A stretch of DNA of 64,000 bases from Planctomicrobium sp051466335 (GCF_051466335.1 NZ_CP195793.1:806001-870000), one strand, 5' to 3'; numbered from the stretch's first letter, positions 34,798 through 43,537 are shown. Numbers and translations: made by a program. The notes: generated from the letters alone by a model not told the origin.

Positions 34798-37482
34798 ATG
34801 AGCTCGCCATTTTCGATTTTCCGGCGTCACCAACGCACCTTAATGGTGGTGGTCACTGGCCTGTCAATGATTTCCTTCGTGCTGCTCGGGGCAGTGACGG
34901 ATCCAACTCAGGTTCCGAAACCGCTGATCGTTGCGTTTCTCGCTGCGATGGCTGGAGGACTGGCATGGCTCGCAGGTCTGACCCGAGGAAAAGCTGCAGA
35001 ATGGGGGCTCACCGGTGCACTGGTCGGGGCAGCCATTGGTGCGGCAGGAGCATTTTACGCTCGTGAAGCGAGTGCGGTTTCCATCGGCAGTGGAAGTCTC
35101 TCACGCAATCAGGTTTCTCAGCTGATGCAGAATCGCAATGCCGCCAACCAGTTTGTCGTCACTGCGTTTCAGGAAACGTTCCAGATTCCTCTGCAGTACA
35201 TGCCGCAAGCGCTACAGCAGAATCTTCTGTTCGGAAATCCAAACGCATCAGAAATTACAGTTGACGATGTTGTCACTTCGGAATTGCTTCGTCGTGAAGC
35301 AGACCGGATGGGAATCGTCATTTCTGACAAAGCAGTCACCGATTTCATTAACGGATTCACGACGAAGAAGGGGCTCCTCGACAGTCTTTCCCAACTGAGC
35401 GGACAGATGAGCGAGCAGGAACTGACTTTCGCCAAAGGAATCGTTCAGCAGATGCAGGAGAAGAAATTCTCTGCAAATTCATTCACTCGGCTGCGTCAGC
35501 GACTGCAGCTTTCTGAGCGAGGAATGTTGGACGCGATTCGTGATGAATTGAAAGCACAGCGAGCACAACAGCTTCTGACTGGGAACAATTTCTTCCCACC
35601 AGAGTTGTACTGGGAATACTACCGCATGATGAACGTGACGCAGGGGAATGAACTCGCTTCTGTCCCAGTGAGCGACTTCATCGATCCGACTGTTGAGCCA
35701 TCTGAAGCGGACCTCGCGAAGCTCTTTAACGAATATAAGTCCAACTTTGCCGGATTCACTTTCGAAGGACGACCAGAACCAGGACGTCCCGGGTTCGCTC
35801 AGCCACGTCGCATTCAGATCGGATACTTCGAAGCAGATTACGACGCTGTTCAGGCAACTGTTGGAGAAGTGAGCGATGAAGAGATTCAGAAGCTCTATGA
35901 CGATCGCTACCTGAAGGCGGTTCCGGAGATCACTCCGCTCGATGGACCGGAACTCCCCGCGGCCCCAATGACCGAGCCTGCACCGGAAGCCCCAGCGGCA
36001 GAGTCAGCGACAACAGAGTTACCCACAACAGAAGAAGCTCCTGCAGCGGCAGAACCAGCATCGGAAACTCCTGCTGAAGCGCCAGTTTCACCTGCTCCTG
36101 AAGCGACTCCGGAAGCCACCCCAGAGGAAGCTCCGGCACCAGCTCCGACTGAGGAAGGAAGCACTTCATCAGTTGAGCTGATGTCGGCAACCATTCCTGT
36201 CGCATTCCTTCAGGACGAACCAGCGACAGAGACTCCAGCGACAGAGACTCCAGCGACAGAGACTCCAGCGACAGAGACTCCAGCAACAGAGACTCCAGCA
36301 ACAGAGACTCCAGCAACAGAGACTCCAGCAACAGAGACTCCAGCAACAGAGGCTCCAGCAGCAGAGGCTCCAGCAGTTCCGGAAGCGGGAACTGAAGGTG
36401 CAATGCCCGCAACGGGTGAGGAGACAATTCCGCCCCCTCCAAGTGATGAAGTTCCAGCTGCTCCAACTTCTGAAATTCCTGTTCTGGACGACGCCCTGAA
36501 GGCGGAACTTCGCGACGAAATTCTCGCGACACGCACTGCAGCTGCCATCAGCGCGAGAATCGAAGCTGCTCAACAAGAACTGTCGGACGTCAGTATCCGA
36601 GTCGGGATGCAGGAGACTGAAAAGAATTACCTCACCCACAGCGACGCAGCTGGACATCTGAAGTTCTACGCGAGCCAGCATCAGTTGAAGTACATCGTCT
36701 CAACTCCTCTTTCCTACGAAGAGATGAGAGATACCGAAGATTACCCGGTTGTCCGTTCACAACTGACCAGCCAACGCGTCATGGTGGCCGACTACCTGTT
36801 CCAGTCGCGCCCAACAGACTTGTATGGAGTGAATGTTTCTTCGGACTTCGGTGCTGCGAGCTCTTACGCACTCTGGAAACTCTCAGACAAGTTGCAGTAC
36901 CAGCCAGAGAAAATTGATGATGAGCCAGGCATCCGAGCCCAGGTCATTAAAGCATGGCAATTGGCACAGGCACGGCCGAAAGCTCAGGCTCGTGCTGATG
37001 CTCTTGTCAAGAAAGTGAAGGAAAGCGATCTGCCAATGACTGAGGCGCTCGCTGAGGAAACCGTGACTGGAACGCCAGAAAGCCTGTTTATTCCTGTCCG
37101 TGTCACGGGCGACATTTCCTGGATGACGAAGCCAATCGTTCCTATGGTTTCAATGCAGCAGCAGATTCCTGTTCAGGCAACCGCGATCCCTGGCGCTGCG
37201 GACGTTGGCGAAGAATTTTACAAGAAAGTCTTCGGCCAGATGAACGCAGGTGACGTCTCAACAGTCTTCAATGATGACCATTCAGTGATTTACATCGTGA
37301 AGGTGAATTCACGTGAGCCATCGACACCTGAAGGCGTTGAAGAGTTGAGGAAGAAGTTTCTGGCTGAGGGGATCAACTCAAGCTACAGCACACTTCTGCG
37401 ACAATCCATGATCGACAACTTTGTCGATTGGCGAGAGCAACTCTACGTCATCCACGGTGTGGAACGCAGCTCGGCACGGTAA
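34798..37482 (+). CDS. Large SurA/PpiD-like membrane protein with ATETP repeats
   Basis: An 894-residue protein. The N-terminus has three hydrophobic segments (about residues 15-35, 42-60 and 68-87). A SurA-N/PpiD-like helical chaperone region follows (about 95-310: LSRNQVSQLMQNRNAANQF, VVTSELLRREADRMGI). A Pro/Ala/Glu-rich linker (about 385-560) contains ten tandem ATETP-type pentapeptides (residues 476-525). The C-terminal part (about 570-890) resembles the PpiD C-terminal helical region (VFGQMNAGDVSTVFNDDHSVIYIVKV), but I do not see a full parvulin catalytic core. It is likely an inner-membrane periplasmic chaperone without clear isomerase activity. It is single-gene, ended by an intrinsic terminator. 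Confidence 0.85.
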   Translation: MSSPFSIFRRHQRTLMVVVTGLSMISFVLLGAVTDPTQVPKPLIVAFLAAMAGGLAWLAGLTRGKAAEWGLTGALVGAAIGAAGAFYAREASAVSIGSGSLSRNQVSQLMQNRNAANQFVVTAFQETFQIPLQYMPQALQQNLLFGNPNASEITVDDVVTSELLRREADRMGIVISDKAVTDFINGFTTKKGLLDSLSQLSGQMSEQELTFAKGIVQQMQEKKFSANSFTRLRQRLQLSERGMLDAIRDELKAQRAQQLLTGNNFFPPELYWEYYRMMNVTQGNELASVPVSDFIDPTVEPSEADLAKLFNEYKSNFAGFTFEGRPEPGRPGFAQPRRIQIGYFEADYDAVQATVGEVSDEEIQKLYDDRYLKAVPEITPLDGPELPAAPMTEPAPEAPAAESATTELPTTEEAPAAAEPASETPAEAPVSPAPEATPEATPEEAPAPAPTEEGSTSSVELMSATIPVAFLQDEPATETPATETPATETPATETPATETPATETPATETPATETPATEAPAAEAPAVPEAGTEGAMPATGEETIPPPPSDEVPAAPTSEIPVLDDALKAELRDEILATRTAAAISARIEAAQQELSDVSIRVGMQETEKNYLTHSDAAGHLKFYASQHQLKYIVSTPLSYEEMRDTEDYPVVRSQLTSQRVMVADYLFQSRPTDLYGVNVSSDFGAASSYALWKLSDKLQYQPEKIDDEPGIRAQVIKAWQLAQARPKAQARADALVKKVKESDLPMTEALAEETVTGTPESLFIPVRVTGDISWMTKPIVPMVSMQQQIPVQATAIPGAADVGEEFYKKVFGQMNAGDVSTVFNDDHSVIYIVKVNSREPSTPEGVEELRKKFLAEGINSSYSTLLRQSMIDNFVDWREQLYVIHGVERSSAR
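36223..36372 (+). repeat. Tandem 15-bp repeat, ten units
   Basis: Ten consecutive 15-bp units of the form GCRACAGAGACTCCA encode ATETP eight times, then ATEAP and AAEAP. The first four begin GCGACA, the next five GCAACA, and the last GCAGCA, so copies arose by unit duplication and then diverged slightly. The unit length keeps the reading frame for any copy number, so length variants would remain functional. Confidence 0.95.
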
Positions 37483-37508
37483 TTACTCGGCTCAATCTGA
37501 ATGACGTC

Positions 37509-37542
37509 AAGCCGCAGGGGAAACTCTGCGGCTTGTCTTTTT
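37509..37542 (+). terminator. Intrinsic terminator of the SurA/PpiD-like gene
   Basis: A 9-bp stem AAGCCGCAG/CTGCGGCTT with an 8-nt loop, followed by GTCTTTTT, 27 bp after the stop codon at 37482. The arrangement fits rho-independent termination on the plus strand. Confidence 0.85.
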
Positions 37543-37551
37543 AGTGGAACA

Positions 37552-37794
37552 TCAACCTGAGTGCTCTGCCACGATCCAAAGTGAGAAGCCGATTCCGATC
37601 AGGAAGACCGACGCAGCAGCCCCCATCACCAATGCGATGAATCGCAATCCTTCCGGAATCCACTTTTCGCCATGGCCCACGATGTTTAACGATGTGCCGA
37701 GAATGGTCAGCGCACCGATTGCCAGGCACAGTTTTCCACAGCCTTTGATTCGACTGAGGCTTTGGGAAGAGCGTGAGTTGTCTGATTGATCCAT
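37552..37794 (-). CDS. Small two-helix membrane protein, hypothetical
   Basis: An 80-residue product (MDQSDNSRSS start) with a charged N-terminus and two hydrophobic segments, LCLAIGALTILGTSLNIVG (about 22-40) and FIALVMGAAASVFLIGIGF (about 52-70). I do not recognise a family. The ATG at 37794 has GGGA about 8 nt upstream; a TTG at 37812 is possible. It lies 172 bp downstream of the ECF sigma gene on the same strand and could be co-transcribed, so a link to the sigma factor's regulon or control is conceivable but unsupported. Confidence 0.55.
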   Translation of the reverse strand: MDQSDNSRSSQSLSRIKGCGKLCLAIGALTILGTSLNIVGHGEKWIPEGLRFIALVMGAAASVFLIGIGFSLWIVAEHSG

Positions 37795-37966
37795 AAGGTG
37801 TCCCGCACTCAAGATGCGCCGACTTCACCGAAGCTGTCGGCGTAGAAAAGAAGACGCCCGTTCGACAAGCAGTCGAAACGGGCGAGTAAGAGATCTGTGG
37901 AGAAGTACACGAGAAGAGCACACTCCTTTCATCTTTCATCGAATTCAGGAAAGGGAGTCACCGTAC

Positions 37967-38518
37967 TCAAGCGAGTTGTGGTTCATCCAGTGCTTCCTTC
38001 AAGCGATGACGAGCAGTGTGGAGTCGTCTCTTGATCGTTCCAACCGGGCTGCTGAATCGATCGCTCATCTCCTTTAGGGACTGACCTTCGAAGTAAAACG
38101 CCAGCAGAGTTTCACGATCGAGGGATCGCAACTGCTTGAGTCCTGTTCGAACCTGATCGGCCCGTTCTCGCTGCAGAATTCGATCGACTGGGGATGGTCT
38201 GTTGGCGACGGCAGTGATGGTTTCCGGAGCATGATACGTCTCCCGCGGGCGTCGAACGGCCCGGTTGATCGACATCCGCTCAGCGATTCGCTTCAACCAA
38301 CCGACGAACCGCTCCGGCTCTCTCAGCTGATCAAGTTTTCGCATCGCACGCAGGAAAACCTCCTGTGTCACTTCCACAGACTCTGCCTGATTTCGCAATC
38401 GACGAAAGCAGATTGCGGCAATGTCGGGCTCAAATTCCGTCACCAGACGGCCGTATGCTTCTCTGTTGCCACGTTGTGCTTCGAGCACGAGATCTAAAAC
38501 TTCAGTATTGTCTAGCAT
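37967..38518 (-). CDS. ECF-type RNA polymerase sigma factor
   Basis: A 183-residue sigma-70 family factor with only regions 2 and 4. Region 2 spans about 12-85 (GRLVTEFEPDIAAICFRRL, VTQEVFLRAMRKLDQL, FVGWLKRIAERMSINRAVR), region 4 about 125-175 (LDRETLLAFYFEGQSLKEMS, PVGTIKRRLHTARHRLKEAL). It would direct transcription of an unknown regulon. The frame is open to 38575, but ATG 38518 has a very strong GGGGGAGG ribosome binding site 5 nt upstream, deciding the start. No recognisable zinc-finger anti-sigma gene is adjacent; neighbours are small uncharacterised ORFs. Confidence 0.93.
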   Translation of the reverse strand: MLDNTEVLDLVLEAQRGNREAYGRLVTEFEPDIAAICFRRLRNQAESVEVTQEVFLRAMRKLDQLREPERFVGWLKRIAERMSINRAVRRPRETYHAPETITAVANRPSPVDRILQRERADQVRTGLKQLRSLDRETLLAFYFEGQSLKEMSDRFSSPVGTIKRRLHTARHRLKEALDEPQLA

Positions 38519-38571
38519 GATTTCCTCCCCCGATGCGGGGGCTTCATGATGAGTTCGAAAGTCGAAAGAGG

Positions 38572-38790
38572 TCACGCGGACTGATGCAACTGGGCATCAG
38601 CAGGGACACCTGCGGCAATGCAACACGTCAAGCCGCAGGAGGCATCTGAGGGGAACCGGAAAACGGCAAAGCCGAAATACGGCGCCACAGACGTCAGTAC
38701 TGCTGCACAGACGAGTGAGCGAACTCCAAATTTCGAAATCAGACCTGAGAGTGAAAGATCAACGAGATCCATGTCGCAAATTGCGAGCAT
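38572..38790 (-). CDS. Possible small Cys-containing hydrophobic protein upstream of the ECF gene
   Basis: A 72-codon frame with GGAAGAG 8 nt before the ATG, ending 53 bp before the sigma factor start on the same strand. The product has a hydrophobic segment (LVCAAVLTSVAPYFGFAVF) and a C-terminal CGLTCC cluster. No family is recognised and an opposite-strand frame overlaps it, so coding status is uncertain. Confidence 0.3.
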   Translation of the reverse strand: MLAICDMDLVDLSLSGLISKFGVRSLVCAAVLTSVAPYFGFAVFRFPSDASCGLTCCIAAGVPADAQLHQSA

Positions 38791-38842
38791 GGCGTCGACT
38801 CTTCCATTCTTGGGGAATTGATCCCGATGACCGCATGAGCGA

Positions 38843-39178
38843 TCAGATGGAGGACGTCCTGTTAAGGACGAGAGTCGCCCACGCGACGGCTGGCAGGTCA
38901 TTCGCTGCAGCGCGCCACATCTGCGGTTGCCACTTCGTCGATTGCATTTCCATCGTCAGACATCGTGAATGCTGTCGCTCGCAAAGCGACTCGCGTACGA
39001 CGACCGGATATTCCGGGGTCACCGGTTTACTGACTTGATGGAAGTCGACTTTCGATAGCCGTTTCGAGGAAGGAGCAGTGTGCGCTGATGCGGCACCAGC
39101 AGCGACCATGGCGCGTGCGGAGCGGATGCTCGCAGAATTGCCGATGATGTTGCCGTTGGTGTTGATCGCACTACGCAT
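38843..39178 (-). CDS. Possible 111-residue hypothetical protein
   Basis: A minus-strand frame starting at ATG 39178 with GGGAG about 12 nt upstream. The product is Ala/Ser-rich at the N-terminus (ARAMVAAGAASAHTA) and has no recognisable domain or membrane segment. It is in line with the ECF sigma gene and might be the first gene of that unit. Coding status is uncertain because the whole 38.6-39.5 kb stretch has competing short frames. Confidence 0.3.
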   Translation of the reverse strand: MRSAINTNGNIIGNSASIRSARAMVAAGAASAHTAPSSKRLSKVDFHQVSKPVTPEYPVVVRESLCERQHSRCLTMEMQSTKWQPQMWRAAANDLPAVAWATLVLNRTSSI

Positions 39179-39543
39179 GATTGCACTTACTCCCTGCGAA
39201 TTACTCGCAGTCCAGGAAACACAAAACTGAATTTCGTGCCGCAGCGAACGAGACATTCGCAGCTGCGTCTCACTTTGCTCCGGGGCGGTCACCTTTCCTT
39301 AAGTGGACCACTCGACCTTTGCTCGGTGACATTTTAGGCAGAAGGGAGATGTTGACCGGTAACTTCCTGTGACTTTCTCAGTCCTGGTCAAATCCCGCTG
39401 ACATCTGCCAACAAGCTCTGTACGGTTATTCGACCCTTCGAAGATCAAAAAGGTTCGAGGAAATCAGAAGTTTTCTGGTAAATACATCTGTAATCTCTCA
39501 GAGAGATTTTGATCGATTCCCCCGAAAATGCGTCTGGAGCACC
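39179..39543. other. 365-bp intergenic region upstream of the esterase gene
   Basis: It contains a 17-bp palindrome at 39492-39508 (listed separately) close to the esterase start and otherwise no recognised element. The minus-strand promoter for the ECF unit may also lie here or further left. Confidence 0.4.
39492..39508. promoter_or_regulatory. 17-bp palindrome AATCTCTC-A-GAGAGATT
   Basis: A perfect 8-1-8 palindrome 35 bp upstream of the esterase ATG, followed by two further T. A one-base centre is too tight for an RNA hairpin loop, so a protein-binding operator is the more natural reading. No regulator is identified. Confidence 0.35.
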
Positions 39544-41088
39544 ATGTACTCTCGCCGAAATTTCTTGCTGACGCTTGTGTTAAGCGTTTTCTGTCTCGCT
39601 CCGAATTTGAGTTTCGGCGAGTCCCCAAATTCATTTTTCGAAATTCAGATTTCTCCCGAGATCCACCATCAGCCTTTTACCGGTCGTGTGTATATATTCA
39701 CACAACTGGCAGGTGATCGATCAGTTGCTGAGCCTCGCACAGGGCCGAATTGGTTCCGTCCGCAGCCGTTTCTGTCTTTGGATGTGGAAGATTTGCCTCC
39801 CGGTGAATCGATCGTCATCTCGCTGGAGAATCCAAAAGTGCAGCGATTTCCCAAAGATTTCTCATTCGAGAAGACACCTGTTCAGGCTGTGCAGGGGGTC
39901 GTTCGAGCAAACCCCAACGTTCGCCAGATTGGTGAAGGAGCGGGGAACTGGTACAGCAACGTGGTCCCGGTGAAACGGGGGAGAGCGACTCAAGTTGTCG
40001 TTTCTCAAGTCGTTGCGGAGCCTGCGTTCCCTGAAAGTGAAACCGTCAAACTTCTCCAGGTTCCTTCTCGACTTCTGAGTCAGTTTCATGGAAGAGAAGT
40101 CAGCGTCAGAGGTTCTGTCCGTCTTCCTGCCAGTTATTTCACGCAACCCAAACGTCGGTTTCCCGTGATCTTTGAAATTCCCGGGTTCGGCGGCAACCAC
40201 ATGTACGGGCTGAATCGGGGCGAACACAAAGAATTAAATGATCTCGGAGTTGAATTTATTCGTGTCATGCTCGATCCGGATTGTGGTTATGGGCACCATG
40301 TCTTTGCGAACTCCGCGAACAATGGACCGGTATTGGATGCCTTGGTGGAGGAGTTCATCCCCGCACTCGATGCAGCGTATCGCACTGATGCGAGGTCAGC
40401 AGGGCGATTTCTTACCGGTCATTCCTCCGGGGGGTGGTCGAGCCTTTGGATTCAAGTCAACGCTCCTGAGCACTTTGCGGGAACTTGGAGTACCGCGCCG
40501 GATCCCGTGACGTTCAGTGATTTCCAGCAGATCGATCTGTATCAGCAACGCAACAACATGTTCCGCGCCGAAGACGGGACGTCACGTCCGCTTGCAAGGA
40601 TGAATGGAAAGCCGATTGTCTTCTACGAGGCATTCTCGCAGATGGAGGATGTGCTCGGTCACGGCGGTCAGTTGCAGAGTTTCGAGGCGGTCTTTGGTCC
40701 CCGGGGTGCAGATGGGCATCCTGTACCTCTCTGGAATCGTGAAACAGGTGGGATCGATCCAGTCGTGATGCAACACTGGGAACAGTATGACATTGTTCGG
40801 CTCTTGGTATCGAACAGGGAGTCGCTCATGCCCAAGCTGGAAGGCAAATTGCATGTTTATATGGGAACGGAAGATACATTCTATCTGGAAGGGGCGACGG
40901 CACTCCTGAAGGACGTGCTCGCCGAGTTGAAAAGCGACGCTGAAATTGAATTAATGACAGGGAGAGATCATTTCAACCTGTTCGAAGGTGGTCTTAAGCA
41001 GCGTATCGAGCAGGAAATGGCTGCGAAATATCTTTCTACCCCCATCAAAAACTTGCAGAACGCACCGGGATCAACGAATGTTCAATAA
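39544..41088 (+). CDS. Secreted putative esterase (alpha/beta hydrolase)
   Basis: A 514-residue exported protein with an N-terminal signal (SRRNFLLTLVLSVFCLAPN, cleavage near SFG). An N-terminal beta-rich region (about 30-185: FEIQISPEIHHQPFTGRVYI) precedes an esterase D/enterochelin-esterase-like hydrolase domain with FPVIFEIPGFGGNH (oxyanion region), nucleophile elbow TGHSSGGWSS, an acid in YMGTEDTFYLEG and histidine in TGRDHFNLF. The substrate is unknown; extracellular ester cleavage is expected. GGAG lies 4 nt before ATG 39544. It is monocistronic as far as I can see; the transaldolase gene follows after 53 bp. Confidence 0.88.
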   Translation: MYSRRNFLLTLVLSVFCLAPNLSFGESPNSFFEIQISPEIHHQPFTGRVYIFTQLAGDRSVAEPRTGPNWFRPQPFLSLDVEDLPPGESIVISLENPKVQRFPKDFSFEKTPVQAVQGVVRANPNVRQIGEGAGNWYSNVVPVKRGRATQVVVSQVVAEPAFPESETVKLLQVPSRLLSQFHGREVSVRGSVRLPASYFTQPKRRFPVIFEIPGFGGNHMYGLNRGEHKELNDLGVEFIRVMLDPDCGYGHHVFANSANNGPVLDALVEEFIPALDAAYRTDARSAGRFLTGHSSGGWSSLWIQVNAPEHFAGTWSTAPDPVTFSDFQQIDLYQQRNNMFRAEDGTSRPLARMNGKPIVFYEAFSQMEDVLGHGGQLQSFEAVFGPRGADGHPVPLWNRETGGIDPVVMQHWEQYDIVRLLVSNRESLMPKLEGKLHVYMGTEDTFYLEGATALLKDVLAELKSDAEIELMTGRDHFNLFEGGLKQRIEQEMAAKYLSTPIKNLQNAPGSTNVQ

Positions 41089-41141
41089 CTCGCCAATGAG
41101 CAATTGCTGATTGGTCGAATCATTGAATTTTGTCGAAAGCA

Positions 41142-42200
41142 ATGAAAATGACACCTCTAGAATCTCTTGTTGCATCTGGTACCAAAGTCTGGCTTGATTC
41201 CATTGATCCAGACCTGGTTCAGGAGAACTATCGGTTGGGAGCAACCGGAGCGACTTCCAATCCAATTATCATTTCCGATCTCATTCAGACCGGTCGGTTT
41301 GATGATGAGATTTCGAAGCTAATCGCTGAAGGACTCGATGACTCGACACTGGCCTGGAAACTGACCGACAAGCTTGTTCAGGATGCCCAGAACGTCTTTC
41401 TTCCAGTCTGGGAAAAGACGAACGGAAATGATGGGTACGTCAGTTTCGAACTCGATCCACTCCTCGAAGATGTTGACAACCCGATTGCGGTTGAAGAGCG
41501 CGCCGCCCGTTACATTGAGCTCGGAAAGAAATGGGCCGCTGGTCACAAGAATCGCATGATCAAGGTGCCAGCGACCGAAGGTGGATTGCTGGCACTTGAG
41601 GAACTGACAGCCGCCGGTGTGACATTGAACGTCACACTGATCTTCAGCGATCGTCAATACAAAGAGGCTCGCGAAGCAGTCTGGCGAGGAGCACAACGTC
41701 GCACAGCTGGGAAACCTCTCAAGTCTGTCTACAGTATTTTCGTCAGTCGCATTGATGTGTACACCGCAAAGCATGCTCCTGACCTCTCTCCGGAAGCACA
41801 GGGGCAAGTCGGGATTCTGAACGTCAAACGGATCTGGCAAGAGAATGCATCCTATTGGGAAGAGAAGTCCCTGCCGCTGAAGCAGGAGATCATTTTTGCG
41901 AGCACGGGCACGAAGAAGCCCGAAGATCCGAAAGACAAGTACGTGGCGGCTCTGGCTGGCTCAGATATTCAGACCAATCCACCTGATACGAACGCGGCTG
42001 TTCAGGCACTGGGGCACAGCTACACGCGACAGGTCGATCAAATGCTTCCTGCCGCTGTGATCGCAGAGATTGATCAGAAGGTCGACTTCGTGAAGATGGA
42101 AGAAGACCTGATGCGGGAAGGGCTCGAGAAATTTGCCAAGCCTCAAAAAGCTTTGCTCGACCTGATCGCCCAAAAGCGATCACTCTTGCAAGCCAAGTAG
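41142..42200 (+). CDS. tal: Transaldolase
   Basis: A 352-residue transaldolase of the non-oxidative pentose phosphate pathway, transferring dihydroxyacetone units between sugar phosphates in the cytosol. Family segments: TKVWLDSIDPDLVQENY at the N-terminus, GATSNPIII, the Schiff-base lysine in MIKVPATEGG, VTLNVTLIFSDRQY and SVYSIFVSRID. The length and the IASTGTKKPEDPKDKYV-like stretch (FASTGTKKPEDPKDKYV) fit the longer Tal subfamily seen in cyanobacteria and planctomycetes. ATG 41142 is chosen; TTG 41130 and ATG 41148 are alternatives and Shine-Dalgarno support is weak. It is followed by an intrinsic terminator. Confidence 0.95.
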   Translation: MKMTPLESLVASGTKVWLDSIDPDLVQENYRLGATGATSNPIIISDLIQTGRFDDEISKLIAEGLDDSTLAWKLTDKLVQDAQNVFLPVWEKTNGNDGYVSFELDPLLEDVDNPIAVEERAARYIELGKKWAAGHKNRMIKVPATEGGLLALEELTAAGVTLNVTLIFSDRQYKEAREAVWRGAQRRTAGKPLKSVYSIFVSRIDVYTAKHAPDLSPEAQGQVGILNVKRIWQENASYWEEKSLPLKQEIIFASTGTKKPEDPKDKYVAALAGSDIQTNPPDTNAAVQALGHSYTRQVDQMLPAAVIAEIDQKVDFVKMEEDLMREGLEKFAKPQKALLDLIAQKRSLLQAK

Positions 42201-42228
42201 GACCCATGTGAGAATCTGAATTGTAGTG

Positions 42229-42264
42229 AACCGGACGTGTGCTTTGCTGGGCACGCGTCCGGTT
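42229..42264 (+). terminator. Intrinsic terminator of the transaldolase gene
   Basis: A 14-bp stem (AACCGGACGTGTGC paired with GCACGCGTCCGGTT, one wobble pair) with an 8-nt loop, 28 bp after the tal stop, with a short TTTT at its end. Confidence 0.8.
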
Positions 42265-42355
42265 TTACGTTCCCTCTGAAAATGGAACGCATGACCTTTT
42301 CAGCGAACAACAGACTGGCGCATCAACAAGCCACCAGAAGAAGAAAGAGTGACTC

Positions 42356-42604
42356 TTGTCACAAGACCCAGATCCCACGCGTGAACCACTGAGGCTCGAC
42401 CAGTTTTTGAAGATGAGCGGGCTGACCAATACTGGTGGACAAGCAAAGGTGATGATTCAGGCCGGCGATGTCATGGTGAACGGAGAAATCGAACTCCGCC
42501 GCCGCAGAAAATTGGCCCTTGGAGACATCGTCGAAATCGATGGTCACCAGGTTTCTGTTGATGAGTATCTGATCGATGACGAGCCTGGGCTCTTTGAAGA
42601 CTAA
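42356..42604 (+). CDS. S4-domain RNA-binding protein (YbcJ-like)
   Basis: An 82-residue protein consisting almost only of an S4 RNA-binding domain: LRLDQFLKMSGLTNTGGQAK, VMIQAGDVMVNGEIELRRRRK and LGDIVEIDG. YbcJ-type proteins are thought to bind structured RNA, possibly ribosomal. The only in-frame start before the domain is a TTG at 42356, preceded by AAGAAAGAG. An acidic C-terminal tail (DEYLIDDEPGLFED) is present. It is convergent with ilvE, with a 16-bp hairpin between them. Confidence 0.9.
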   Translation: MSQDPDPTREPLRLDQFLKMSGLTNTGGQAKVMIQAGDVMVNGEIELRRRRKLALGDIVEIDGHQVSVDEYLIDDEPGLFED

Positions 42605-42619
42605 CCCGGCTACTCAATG

Positions 42620-42660
42620 ACTACGGCGGCGATAACAATCGTGATTATCGCCGCCGTAGT
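42620..42660. terminator. 16-bp perfect hairpin between convergent genes
   Basis: A perfect inverted repeat ACTACGGCGGCGATAA / TTATCGCCGCCGTAGT with a 9-nt loop, 15 bp after the S4 gene and 19 bp before the ilvE stop. It lacks a T-tract on either strand but its position suggests a shared bidirectional transcript end. Confidence 0.6.
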
Positions 42661-42679
42661 CTAAGTCGAGAGAGTCGCT

Positions 42680-43537
42680 CTAGGATCGAACGTACTCTTT
42701 GAACCGGGTGCGAAGTTGGGTCGTAATTGGACCGGGAAGACCGCTTCCGATAACGCGACCATCGAGCTTGGTCACAGCAATGACCTCGGCAGCAGTTCCG
42801 GTCAGGAAACACTCATCTGCCACGTAAATGTCATGTCGCAACAACGTCATTTCGCGAACTTCGATTCCCGCTTCCTTGGCGAGTTCGATGACGACGTTTC
42901 GTGTCACTCCTTCGAGAATTCCAGAGTCTGTCGATGGAGTTTTCAGCACCCCATTCTTCACGATGAAAATATTGTCGCCGGTGCACTCAGCCACTTCACC
43001 AACATGGTTCAGCATCAGTGCCTCTTCAAATCCAGCATCGGTCCCTTCGACCTTCGCCATGATATTGTTGAGGTAGTTCAAAGACTTGATGCGTGGGCTC
43101 AATGCGTTGGGATGATTGCGAATCGTGCTTGCAGTGATGATCTCCATCCCCTTGTCGTACATCTCCTGCGGATACATCTTGATGGTGTCTGCGATGATGA
43201 TCACTTGCGGATGACTGGTGCGACGAATGTCGAGTCCCAGTGTTCCTGATCCGCGAGTCACAACCAGTCGGACGTAACCATCCTGGATGCCGTTGGCTGC
43301 GACGGTTTCTTCGACCGCCTTCAGCATTTGTTCCGGTGAAATCGGAATGATCAAGCGGATCGCCAAGGCGCTCTCGTAAAGGCGATCGATGTGATCCTGA
43401 TGTCGGAAGACTTTTCCGGAGTAAACGCGGATTCCTTCGAAGACTCCGTCCCCATACAGCAGGCCGTGGTCGTACACGCTGATCACAGCGTGCTCTTTCT
43501 CCACCAGTTTTCCGTCGAGATAGATCTTTTGTGACAT
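42680..43537 (-). CDS. ilvE: Branched-chain amino acid aminotransferase
   Basis: A 285-residue fold-type IV PLP aminotransferase for the last step of Leu/Ile/Val synthesis (branched 2-oxo acid plus glutamate). It begins QKIYLDGKLVEKEHAVISVY, with DHGLLYGDGVFEGIRVYSG, catalytic lysine K151 in PRIKSLNYLNNIMAK, and the C-terminal ECFLTGTAAEV phosphate-binding region. The frame is open to 43768, but that extension would overlap the LolD-like gene and lacks family similarity, so ATG 43537 is used. It lies 145 bp downstream of the LolD-like gene. Confidence 0.96.
   Translation of the reverse strand: MSQKIYLDGKLVEKEHAVISVYDHGLLYGDGVFEGIRVYSGKVFRHQDHIDRLYESALAIRLIIPISPEQMLKAVEETVAANGIQDGYVRLVVTRGSGTLGLDIRRTSHPQVIIIADTIKMYPQEMYDKGMEIITASTIRNHPNALSPRIKSLNYLNNIMAKVEGTDAGFEEALMLNHVGEVAECTGDNIFIVKNGVLKTPSTDSGILEGVTRNVVIELAKEAGIEVREMTLLRHDIYVADECFLTGTAAEVIAVTKLDGRVIGSGLPGPITTQLRTRFKEYVRS

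Noticed and set aside
35930..36681. Long minus-strand frames with repeated Leu/Ser/Cys/Trp motifs (SLLLE, SLCCW)
   Set aside because: Antisense reading of the ATETP repeat region of the SurA/PpiD-like gene.
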